Both the position numbers and the translations under genes were made by a program. Of a stretch of DNA of 64,000 bases, positions 23,201 to 31,059 are shown piece by piece. This DNA is from Jaminaea rosea (lineage: Eukaryota > Basidiomycota > Exobasidiomycetes > Microstromatales): the NCBI RefSeq assembly GCF_003144245.1, contig NW_020289979.1, forward strand, positions 868,001 to 932,000, given 5' to 3'. The first letter of the stretch is position 1; every line of letters starts with the position of its first letter. The notes beneath the pieces are model-generated. The model searched no databases, was not told where the DNA came from, and saw only the letters and a program-made list of their open reading frames with translations.

Positions 23201-26200
23201 ACAGGCGGACGCATACGCCCCTTCGAAAGCAGCTGAGGCGGACCCGTACGCACCACCTGCGACATCTGAACATGACCCGTATGGTCCGCCTCCGACTTCT
23301 CATCATGAGCAAGACCCCTACGGTCCCGCCATAGGCTCGCAGTACGGCTCTTCGTCTTCATCGGCTGCCAAGCAAGACCTCTACGCTCCTTCCGCCAGCA
23401 ACGCAGACCCATACGCTCCGATAAACACAAGCAGTCGAGGCGCCTACAACCCATACGAGCCTGCAGAGCAGTCGGCGCTCCCAACTCAGGACCCTTACGC
23501 ACCGCCAATCAGCTCGAACGCTGTGGCTGACCCGTACGCGCCTTCCTACGGAACTGAGTCTGGCTCGCAGGATGCCGGATGGGGCTCGTCACTGGGCGGA
23601 GCAGATGGAGCCTACGCAGCACCGCCAATGTCGCGCGGCTACGGCTCAGGAGCCTCTTCTGCAGTGCCGGACACACCCTTGGCCTCCCGAGCACCTGCTG
23701 CGCCTTCTTCTGCCGGCTACTCGGCGTATGGACCTCCCTCTCACCACGGCCGCTCCGACTCTCAGTCAGGCTCAGTCTTCGACGAAGGCGCTGCAGGCCC
23801 ATATGGACCGAGCGCTGCAGTGGCCGGGGGAGCGGGCTACTTTGGCAGCCGTGCACCCAGCTCGAGCTACAGTGCGGCTCCGCACGAAGCTGCTTCGCCG
23901 TACGAGCTTCCCCGCGAGAGGGAACAAGGCTTTGAAGCCGGCTACGCAGATGCGCCTGATCCAGCAGAGGAGAAGCGCAATGCCCGCATCCCTCTTGCGT
24001 GCTTCGGCGTGGACGGCAAGATTGTCACCTTCTTCCCGACGCAAAGTCATGCCAGCAGCGGGCTGGGCGACGGATATGGCTACGGCAGCGATACTGCGCC
24101 GCCAACGAAAGTCTCGGTGCGCCAACTTTCCAACCTCGTCCCGCCCACAGCGTTCGCCTCGTCCTTCGACCCGCTGCTCTTCCCTGGACCCGCATTCGAG
24201 AGCACTGCGGTCACCAGCGCCATTGCACGAGCGACGGGAGCGGGCAGCAGTGTCTCCACCAGCGTCAAGAGCAAGAAGACGACGCTCATCAAGTTCTTGC
24301 GTGATGCAGCTGCTGACCTCGAGGCCGGCATGGGCTACCGCAGACGCCGGCCGTCAGTCGTGGATGCGGTCAAGCCTCACGACGTCTCCTCGTCGTCCTC
24401 CTCTGCTGGCGACGAAGAGGCCGGCAAGGCAGAAGATCGTATCCTCCTCATCCGCCTCCTCGCCATCATGCTCGAGCAAGACGGCAACGTAGCCAACAAT
24501 GCGGCGTTCGACGAGGCGGTGCGAGCGCTGCTGGCTGGAGAGCAAGGTGCGCAGCAAAGCTCGACCTTCGCGCCTGGGTACGCAGACCCGAAGAGCAGCA
24601 CTGGGAACGGCGCCTCGGGCACAACGCTGCACAGCTACGAGGTGACATCGAAGCATCTCGAGCAGATTCGCGACCTCCTCGTCACAGGCCAGCGTCGCGA
24701 GGCTGTAGCCTACGCCACATCTCAGCGACTGTGGTCCCACGCTATGGTAATTGCTAGCGCTGTCGATCAAGAGACGTGGAGACGAGTGGCGAGCGATTTC
24801 ATCGAGGCTGAGTTGTCAGGTGATGCAGGTGATAAGGACGCGAGCCTGAAGCTGGCGTATGGCCTCTTCTCCGGGCAGGAGCCTTCCATGATCCAGACTC
24901 TGTTCCGACCGGATGTTCCGCCCTCTGCGGCCTCGTCATCGCAGGACTGGCGCAATTCCGCGGCCGTCATCCTTGCCAATCGCTGCGCAGGCGACTCGAC
25001 CGCTCTGACAGCAATGGGCGATGCCCTCGCCAACGCAGGTCGTCAAGAAGCGGCCCACATCTGCTACCTTCTTTCACCTCGAACCTCCTCATCAGGCGGC
25101 GTCGACGCTCCCAATGCTCGCATGTCGCTTCTCGGGGCACCCAGCCCGCTGGCCAGTACCTCCTACCTCCGCGACATGGATGCCTTCATCCTATCAGAGA
25201 TTTACGAATTCTCCTTCGCACTCGTGCCCCCTCTCAAGGGCCAAGAAGCCTTCCCTGGCCTCGCCCACTTGCAGGCTTACCGTCTCTTGCACGCCCTGCA
25301 GCTCGCCGAGCTGGGAGAGACGAAGCGCGCACAGAAGTACTGCGAGGCCATTGCGGGGGTGATGAAGGCGACGAAGCAGTCCCCTTATTTCCATCGCACA
25401 CTGGTAGCGCAAGTCAAGGAGTTGTCAGACCGCCTGATTGGTGGACCTCAGCTGGACAGCGGTGGCAATTGGGTCACAAGAAAGATGCAGCGACCTACAC
25501 TGGATGGGATGCTTTCTGCCTTCGAAGGGAGATTTGCCAAATTCATTGCGGGAGACGATGATAGTCCTGCGAGTGGAAGTGCCACACCCAACGGTGGTGG
25601 GATGCAGCAGCAGCAACAGGGCGGAGGAGACAAGAGTCGAGGTGCTGGTAGCGTCAGCGGTCTTCCCAGCACGGCAGGCTCGTCCGTTGGAGCCTTCTCG
25701 CACTACTCCGCCATCACGCCTGACGCCATGTCCGGGGGCATCTCGCGCGTTCAGTCTTTTGCCGACTTCAGTGGAGCAGGCATCAGTCGCCCTGGCTCGC
25801 GAGCTCAGTCTGCTGCGGGCTTCAGGCAGCACGGCGCGAGGTCGCCTTCGTTCATGCAGCAGCAGCAGGATCGAGCCGTGTCTGCCATGGGCAGCGGAGC
25901 GGGACCCTACGGTGTGCCGCCCTCTTCCGCCGGCGGCAGTCCATACCTCGGCTGGTCAAGATCCGACTCGCCTGCTCCTGCTGGTCATCATCAGCAGCAG
26001 CAACAGCAGCAGCAGTATCAGCAAGGCCCCTATGGACGCTCGAGTGTCGAGGCAAGCGAGGCAGATGCAGGCGCCGCAGCTCCCTGGCCAGGGCAGTCAG
26101 GCCCGGGAGAAGAACAGCCCAACGACGATGGCGCAGGCTACCAAGGACCTTCGTACGGCTACGATGCCGACAATGAGACGCCTAGCGGGACCCGGCCGCA

Positions 26201-27293
26201 GTTCATCAGCAACTTGGATGCCGACTTCGGCGAGGCAGGTAACGGAGGAGACGCAGAGGGAGGAGGAGGAGCCGACTTTGTTTCTCCCATGGACGCCTTC
26301 ACGCCAGCTGGAGCCGCTTCTTTCCCCTCGTACACTCCTGCCAGCCATCAGCAGCACTCCTCTGGCCGAGAGGATCCGATCGAGGACGACGACGACGACG
26401 ACGACGACCTCGGCTTTGGCAACTCGGCCCACCGGAGGAACAGGACTGAGGGCGACACAGCCGCCAGCCACGATGAGCAGCAGCAACGTGAACCGTCTAA
26501 GCATGCGGAGGAGGAGAGCAATGCCTCTACTCCTACAGCGGCTGCTGCCACCTCGTCCGCAGCGAAGCAACCCGAGCTCAAGCCTTCGCCCTCAACCTCG
26601 TGGCTTGGTCGCCTCTGGGGTCGCAAGGAGCCTGCGGCAGGCGACGCAGCAGCGACAAAGGCCGCGCAGGCCCACATGGGAGAGGAGAGCGCCTTCTACT
26701 ACGACAAGGACCTCAAGCGGTGGGTCAATAAGAAGGCTGGAGACACAGGTGGAGCGGCTACCCCTCCGCCTCCGCCGCCGAGGGCTACAACCGCTTCGCC
26801 CTCGATGGCCTCGCGCGGTGGGCCCGGTGGTGCGCCGGCGCCGCAGCGCTCCTTCTCTGCTGCGAACAGTCGTACCAACTCGAGCCAGGACCTCGGCAAC
26901 GACTACCGAAGCGGCGCGGCTGGTGGGCCAGGAGGACCACCTCGAGCCGCCTCCTCCGCCTTCAGCAGCTCAGCACGCGGCACACCTCCCATCGCGGAGA
27001 GTGACCGCACCGCGGCGAATGGCACACCTCCCCCATCAGAGGGTGGGCCCCCTTACTCGACGATGTCCTCTCCCGGCGCTGGGTCTCGCGGAGGGATGGG
27101 TAGGACTCGTTCGAACTTGGGAGACCTCAATCAGCCTGCGGCGATGCAGCCTGCCATGGGCGCGGCTGCTGCCGGTGGAGGACCACCAGGATCAGCATCC
27201 TCATCGATGCCTCCGCCGCCGGCGCCTCCTGCTGGACGAGGGGCGGGCGCTAAGAAGAAGCCCATTTCGAAGAGATATGTGCGTGTAGACTAG
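20295..27293 (+). CDS. SEC16: COPII coat scaffold protein Sec16
   Basis: One uninterrupted exon of 7 kb encoding 2332 residues (yeast Sec16 2195). The N-terminal 450 residues are Gln/Tyr/Ser-rich. Pro-rich PPKGPPRGP repeats lie near residue 480. Tandem YAPP-type repeats occupy about residues 780-1090. The central conserved domain opens at about residue 1225 with ARIPLACFGVDGKIVTFFP. The helical ancestral coatomer element follows (YEVTSKHLEQIRDLLVTGQR, AVAYATSQRLWSHAMVIAS, and later IYEFSFALVPPL), binding Sec13. The C-terminal tail, WLGRLWGRKE then FYYDKDLKRWVNKKAG, is the Sec23-binding region. Sec16 marks ER exit sites and nucleates COPII. GRASP, a COPII partner in yeast, lies in the same window. 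Confidence 0.96.
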   Translation: MAQSRPGGGHAPQPSVANAASLFGAGGGEDSDPFATISSPPAPAAAPQLGTMSEEQEDGGAADLFGDGQQNQQYNQYYQQQYQQQQPADIGSQVASSSSGLFGNDAATANDDWLGGGGDANAGYDQCQQQQPYDPSADSTSWYDGAGAQQTDYSATAQSSSGYDAYGQQQQQYPDSNYYQQQSYDAGAYDPSQYQQQQDQSYQQWDSQQQQHQPGYDNYYTSGAGDSTGSYAYHAPQQQYAPPASQAHGYDAQASAGQYDYSAATQSQGQYDHTSANGYDASQQSQQQDYYGTTSYDPQGYALQSADGYQQDQYAANYGQYDAQQADPPAQGDYDAYNAQQQQQWNSAQTDYPSQASQQYQPSQQYDASQPDPYAPPATQSQYEPSPAASTQYDPSSTPRASGIDLPPTSQEQPRFTASEMSYENSYDAQLQTSNATTDAYGAPPTQAASHEETTPAAATAPANAYSPSQSASPSMPAAPPKGPPKGPPRGPPRGPARGPSRTSSSKAIPQQPAAAAPAPDEPTPQSPALQLNGLSTFDGPAAQHAPSVTAAASEEQPAPWDVASTPAADAASSSTDGASLFSPPADPASGEAPSQLADPDDSETSLAPPPRSRQATPKLLVTGDDDSTKEIEVTPSPDEEYPAADQTIIERRDSLASQGAGRDDDLDEATREFNDLQLISRSKSQSSGSGASTSSQKEVVDASRPMSREVKKGPDVNAKKGPNASVRRGKGRGKRVEEEEEEEDWGWGVDEVEGGGGYGGEEAGYSGDQASREEPIDQPDPYAPPPVTQGQDQYAPPSPVAASGDQDPYAPPAAAAGASETYEPEAAADYGYGYDAGYGREAEDGGDAESGDQASRDAAAESHDAYAPPSTSEGQDPYAPTPGSASQGYESEAATGYGYGYEAGYGGGSGEEAGAGQDPYAPQVQGGEDDAEAYVPRRDADPYAPQEDEDLYAPPDQQTDPYAPSATGQADAYAPSKAAEADPYAPPATSEHDPYGPPPTSHHEQDPYGPAIGSQYGSSSSSAAKQDLYAPSASNADPYAPINTSSRGAYNPYEPAEQSALPTQDPYAPPISSNAVADPYAPSYGTESGSQDAGWGSSLGGADGAYAAPPMSRGYGSGASSAVPDTPLASRAPAAPSSAGYSAYGPPSHHGRSDSQSGSVFDEGAAGPYGPSAAVAGGAGYFGSRAPSSSYSAAPHEAASPYELPREREQGFEAGYADAPDPAEEKRNARIPLACFGVDGKIVTFFPTQSHASSGLGDGYGYGSDTAPPTKVSVRQLSNLVPPTAFASSFDPLLFPGPAFESTAVTSAIARATGAGSSVSTSVKSKKTTLIKFLRDAAADLEAGMGYRRRRPSVVDAVKPHDVSSSSSSAGDEEAGKAEDRILLIRLLAIMLEQDGNVANNAAFDEAVRALLAGEQGAQQSSTFAPGYADPKSSTGNGASGTTLHSYEVTSKHLEQIRDLLVTGQRREAVAYATSQRLWSHAMVIASAVDQETWRRVASDFIEAELSGDAGDKDASLKLAYGLFSGQEPSMIQTLFRPDVPPSAASSSQDWRNSAAVILANRCAGDSTALTAMGDALANAGRQEAAHICYLLSPRTSSSGGVDAPNARMSLLGAPSPLASTSYLRDMDAFILSEIYEFSFALVPPLKGQEAFPGLAHLQAYRLLHALQLAELGETKRAQKYCEAIAGVMKATKQSPYFHRTLVAQVKELSDRLIGGPQLDSGGNWVTRKMQRPTLDGMLSAFEGRFAKFIAGDDDSPASGSATPNGGGMQQQQQGGGDKSRGAGSVSGLPSTAGSSVGAFSHYSAITPDAMSGGISRVQSFADFSGAGISRPGSRAQSAAGFRQHGARSPSFMQQQQDRAVSAMGSGAGPYGVPPSSAGGSPYLGWSRSDSPAPAGHHQQQQQQQQYQQGPYGRSSVEASEADAGAAAPWPGQSGPGEEQPNDDGAGYQGPSYGYDADNETPSGTRPQFISNLDADFGEAGNGGDAEGGGGADFVSPMDAFTPAGAASFPSYTPASHQQHSSGREDPIEDDDDDDDDLGFGNSAHRRNRTEGDTAASHDEQQQREPSKHAEEESNASTPTAAAATSSAAKQPELKPSPSTSWLGRLWGRKEPAAGDAAATKAAQAHMGEESAFYYDKDLKRWVNKKAGDTGGAATPPPPPPRATTASPSMASRGGPGGAPAPQRSFSAANSRTNSSQDLGNDYRSGAAGGPGGPPRAASSAFSSSARGTPPIAESDRTAANGTPPPSEGGPPYSTMSSPGAGSRGGMGRTRSNLGDLNQPAAMQPAMGAAAAGGGPPGSASSSMPPPPAPPAGRGAGAKKKPISKRYVRVD
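22635..23560 (+). repeat. degenerate YAPP/DPYAP repeat array inside SEC16
   Basis: At least fifteen copies of a short unit, most often DPYAPP or QDPYAP with variants (DLYAPP, DAYAPS, DPYGPP), spaced 10-25 residues apart, encode about residues 780-1090 of Sec16. A larger internal duplication is visible as YGYGYDAGYG and YGYGYEAGYG, each followed by a GQDPYAP copy. Codons vary between copies, so the array is old or under selection at protein level. Confidence 0.85.
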
Positions 27294-27532
27294 ATGCGCG
27301 GGGGATTTGGTGCGCGGTCGCGATTGTGTTATAGTCATTCGGCAATGATAATGTTTGCGATTCATGGCTCTTTTCGGTTTGGTGTTTGACACCAGTTCCT
27401 AGTGAGCGAGGCCCGTGCAGAGGAAGAAGTCGCTCGCTCGCTCCCCGCCGGAACAGTGGAAATGCTGCGCCCAGCGGACGCGGCTTGGCTTTCCCTCCTA
27501 ACCAACACTCCATCTCGCCGCCCCTGCCAGCG
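27294..27532. promoter_or_regulatory. SEC16 3' flank and promoter of the TSC10-GPI18 gene
   Basis: 239 bp between two plus-strand genes. It must hold the SEC16 polyadenylation region and the promoter of the downstream gene. This contrasts with the absence of any gap between the TSC10 and GPI18 parts downstream. Confidence 0.4.
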
Positions 27533-28788
27533 ATGGTCTATATCCCTTTTCTCAGCTCAGATTGGGAGCCAGCGGGCAAGGTGAGGATATCGCATGCAGT
27601 GATGAGCTCGTTTGTGACTGGCCCTAACTCAACTCTTTCCTCCTACTCGATTTCAGCATGTCTTTATCACGGGCGGATCGCAAGGACTCGGATTGGCGCT
27701 GGCCAAGCTGCTGGCTAGCAGAGGGTCAGATGTCACGATCGTAGCGAGGAGCGTCTCGAAGCTTGAGAAGGCGGCTGCAGACATTATGGTGAGCATTGCA
27801 CTATCAAGTCGTCTACCTCGCGTTGCTCACCGCCGCCCTCTTCATGGCTCATCGCCGCGCAGTCGTGCCGCAAGGACAATGCTCAGCTCGTCTCCTTCTA
27901 CTCGGCGGACTTATCGTCCTTCGAGCATTCTGCCGAGGCAATAAAGTGGTCAGCCTCTTCATCCGCTGCTACAAGCTCGCATCCTGCCTCGTCCCCCGTC
28001 GGCCGCTTGGCAGACGCCGTCTTCTGCTGCGCTGGCTTCGCAAAGCCAGGATGTAAGTTGCGCGATGCCAATGGTAGCGCATTGCCTTTTCACTCACCTC
28101 TTCCATCCTGTCTCGACTCGCAGTCTTCATCGAGCAAACCGAAGAAGACTTCAAGGCGCACATCCAGATGGACTACATGACAGCGCTCAGCACCTCGCAC
28201 GCCGCGGCTCGCGCAATGGCCGCCGCGAATCACAAGGGCAAGATCGTCTTTGTCTCCTCCACCGTCGGTCTCATGGGCATGGTTGGGTACGCGTCTTACT
28301 CGCCAATGAAGTTCGCGATACGCGGCCTCGCCGAGTCGTTGCGATCAGAGATGCTCCTCTACGGTATTTCCGTGCATTGCTACTTTCCGGGAACGATCCT
28401 GTCGCCAGGGTATGAGGTCGAGAACAGGACCAAGCCGGAGCTGACGAAGAAGCTCGAGGGCCCGCCGGAAGATGGAATGACTCCTGAGCAGTGTGCGAGG
28501 GGATTGCTCAAGGGAGTGCAGCGTGGACACTTTTTCATCACGACGGATATCCTCACCGAACTCTTCAGGGCTAATACGGGGACCGGGGGAAGCGTGCCGG
28601 GAAACAATTGGCTGCTCGACAGGGCAAAGGCCTTTGTCGCATTGGTGCGTGAACGACATGCACAAGAAGGAGGATAGCATGGCGCTGACTCACCTCTCAC
28701 GCTCTGCCCGCAGATCGCCCTCCCCATCTGGCGTCGCTTTGAGCACGATCGGACCATCCGCGCACACGCAGCACAGCATCATCGAGAG
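27533..28788 (+). CDS. TSC10: 3-ketodihydrosphingosine reductase (Tsc10/KDSR), N-terminal half of an apparent fusion
   Basis: Exons 27533-27580, 27657-27788, 27863-28052, 28124-28644 and the start of exon 28714-29228. This part is about 322 residues (yeast Tsc10 320). SDR features: HVFITGGSQGLG (NADPH-binding TGGxxxGLG, residues 21-28), CCAGFAKPG (NAG-like), VFVSSTVG with the catalytic Ser, and YSPMK (Tyr182, Lys186). VENRTKPELTKKLEG is typical of KDSR. The enzyme reduces 3-ketosphinganine on the cytosolic ER face, one step after LCB1/LCB2. The last KDSR-like block, ALPIWRRFEHDRTIRAHA, is in exon 5 after a good intron (donor GTGCGT, branch CTGAC, acceptor CCGCAG). No stop follows: the frame continues directly into GPI18. 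If intron 4 were retained, the reductase would end at a TAG at 28675-28677. Confidence 0.88.
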
Positions 28789-30295
28789 GTGGGCACCCTT
28801 TCCCTCTCCTCACGACCGTACACCAGCCTCTTCTTGCTGAGCCTCTTGCACCGCTTCCTCTCACTCTCGCTCCTTTGCATCATACCCTCGCTCATCGTCC
28901 AACCCTTCGACTCATCGGCCCAACTTCTTTCTCCGACTACTTCGTCTTCGTCTTCGTCACCGTGGCGACTGACCGACTGGCTCGTCAGGTGGGACTCGAT
29001 ACACTTTCTAGGGGCAGCCAGTCCTGAGCCGCTTCCAGCCTCTGGGGACGGTGTCGGCGGTGGTGGATACCAGTGGGAGCAGACGTTGGCGTTCCAGCCC
29101 GGCCTCGTTTGGCTGCTGAGACTGGCCGGCTACTCCGTGCAGGGCCGTTGGAGCCTCGACGCTGCAGTCGGCTGGACTACCGTCTTGGCTGTGCTGTCGA
29201 GCTCCCTCTGTCCTCCTCTCCTATACCAGTGAGTGTCCTGAGAGATCGGCACCATACCTACCCAGCGCTGACCATGTCGTATCTCTTGCATAGCATCCTC
29301 TGCTCCGTCCTCTCCCAACCCCCGTTGGCGCTCGTCGCAGCCCTGCTCTCGATCCTCTCCCCATCTCCGTCCACCCTTGTCACTCCCACACCAGAACCCT
29401 TTTTCTCCCTCTTTGCACTTCTTGGCATCGCACTCCTCTCCCCTCCCATCGACGCATCAACCAAACGAGCCTCAAGCAGCTGGTCTGGAGCTACGGTGCT
29501 TCAGGCTCTACTCTCCTCGTTCTGCTTCGCTGTGGCCGTCGCCTTTCGGGCAAATGGTCTGCTTCTGGCAGGGTACATCTGGTATGCCCTGATCTGGGAC
29601 CGGCCAGTCTCTTCGTCGCTTCCTCTGCGACTATCCTCTGCCACCACGCTCACCATTTTCACGGCGTCACCCTTCGTTCTGTCTCAGCTGTGGGCAAAGG
29701 ACCGCTTCTGCTCTGCGGCAGACAGGAGGCCATGGTGCGACGAAGGGCTGGGCATCGTCTACTCTTTTGTGCAGAGCGAGCACTGGCGAGTAGCAGAGTG
29801 GTCAAGTCTGGACAGTCATGACAGATATTGACGATGTCTTCTCTCTATCTCCTCACCGCTCGCAGGGACGTTGGCTTCATGCGCTACTGGCAAGTCTCCC
29901 AGATCCCCAACTTCGCTCTGGCATCACCCGTCCTCGTCCTTGCCGCTTGGGGAGCGTGGAAGCACATCGTCTCCTCGCCACCCGCGGCTCTCCTTCAGCA
30001 CCTCCTATTGGACTGGCTCCAGCCGCAGAGCACCCGTACTCGCGCCCTCTTTCTTCCACGCCTCATACCACACGTGCTCCTCTCCATGGCGTACCTCTTT
30101 CTCCTCCTCTTCTGCTCTCATACCCAAATCGCGCTCCGTTTCGCCAGCCCAGCATGGGTGGCTCTGTGGGCCGCAGCGGCAGGCTTGATGAGCAAGAAGG
30201 CGAGTACCACCAGCCGAAGATTCTTCTTGGCATGGCTCGCTACTTGGAATCTCGTCAGCCTTGTTCTGTATTCCGCCTTTCTGCCACCTGCCTAA
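28789..30295 (+). CDS. GPI18: GPI mannosyltransferase 2 (Gpi18/PIG-V), C-terminal half of an apparent fusion
   Basis: Continues in frame from the TSC10 part: rest of exon 28714-29228, then 29294-29785 and 29866-30295. About 453 residues (yeast Gpi18 433). PIG-V landmarks: hydrophobic start with QPFDSS, LVRWDSIHF, YQWEQTLAFQPG, FAVAVAFRANGLLLAGY, and YSFVQSEHWDVGFMRYWQV followed by SQIPNF. Multiple membrane helices follow. Gpi18 adds the second, alpha-1,6-linked mannose to the GPI precursor in the ER lumen. The last intron is GC-AG (CACTG/GCGAGT); only this join reproduces the conserved HWxVGFxRYW spacing. There is no in-frame ATG from the reductase exon 5 until the Met of GFMRYW, so translation must start in TSC10 or in an unproven spliced leader (ATG 28679, 38-nt intron 28789-28826). 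Confidence 0.85.
29786..29865 (+). other. GC-AG intron in the GPI18 part
   Basis: 80-nt intron with donor CACTG/GCGAGT and acceptor CTCGCAG. Phase 2 is required by both neighbouring exons. The nearest GT alternative (GAGTG/GTCAAG at 29800) is also in phase but would insert four residues into the highly conserved HWDVGFMRYW block. Confidence 0.7.
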
Positions 30296-31059
30296 AGCAA
30301 CGCATCGATGCTATTCTCATCTCACGATCGGGCTGTGCGCATCGACTCGTGACCGCTCTAAGCTCATTGTCGCCTCACCGTGACGGCTTCATCGTATCAA
30401 GGACGAGTGTCCGACGTCGCATCCCCGACGACTAAGGGTGGCGAGCGAGCGAGCGAGGGAACGAGCTTCGCCAGGGCCGGGCTTCGATCCCGCTCAAGCT
30501 TCCCGCCTTTACCTAGTCTGACAGCGGCGCCCCCGCGCTCGAACAAACAGAAAAGTGACCGCGCCTGGGCCTGCGCCTGCTGCTGCGCCGCTGCTCGCGC
30601 TCCGCTCCGCCCTGCCCTGGCTCACTCAGCCCAGTTCAATCGCGCGGGGTTCCAACCTCAGGCACGAGGGCAGTGGACCCTCGCCACGCTAGAGCGACCT
30701 CTCTCAGGCGCCAGAGTTCGACGGCCGGATTCAAGCGAGAGGACGTTGCGACGACACACACACGCACACACACACACAACGACGACTCAGAGCCACCAAA
30801 CCAAATCGGGCACCATCGTGAGCAAGGGCTTGGCTTCTCACCACCATCACCACCTTCTCGTCGAGTTGTTCACCCTCTTTTCACTCTATCCACTCCATCT
30901 CCTCTTCACCCCTCTTTGCGCGGACTCGCAGCAGCAGCATACGAGGAGTCCTTCACCCTCGCGCCTCCTATTCCTCCTCCTCGGCACTCCTTTGTCCCTC
31001 GGAATCGCATCATCATCTTACAACAAGCTTAGATACCTCTCGCCTCTCTACTCATCATT
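30296..31059. promoter_or_regulatory. intergenic upstream of the Gly-rich membrane protein gene
   Basis: 764 bp between two plus-strand genes. It includes a CA dinucleotide microsatellite interrupted by one G (about 30753-30779) and CT-rich stretches before 31060, as often seen in 5' UTRs here. Frames in this stretch do not resemble a known protein. Confidence 0.45.

Noticed and set aside
21585-23312. 575-codon minus-strand frame antisense to SEC16
   Set aside because: Arg/Ile/Cys-rich translation of the complement of a Gln/Ala/Pro-coding repeat region; no domain and no start context. It is a shadow of SEC16.
25438-27288. 616-codon plus-strand frame overlapping the SEC16 3' half
   Set aside because: Ser/Arg/Thr-rich alternative frame of SEC16 low-complexity sequence; the SEC16 frame carries the conserved domains.
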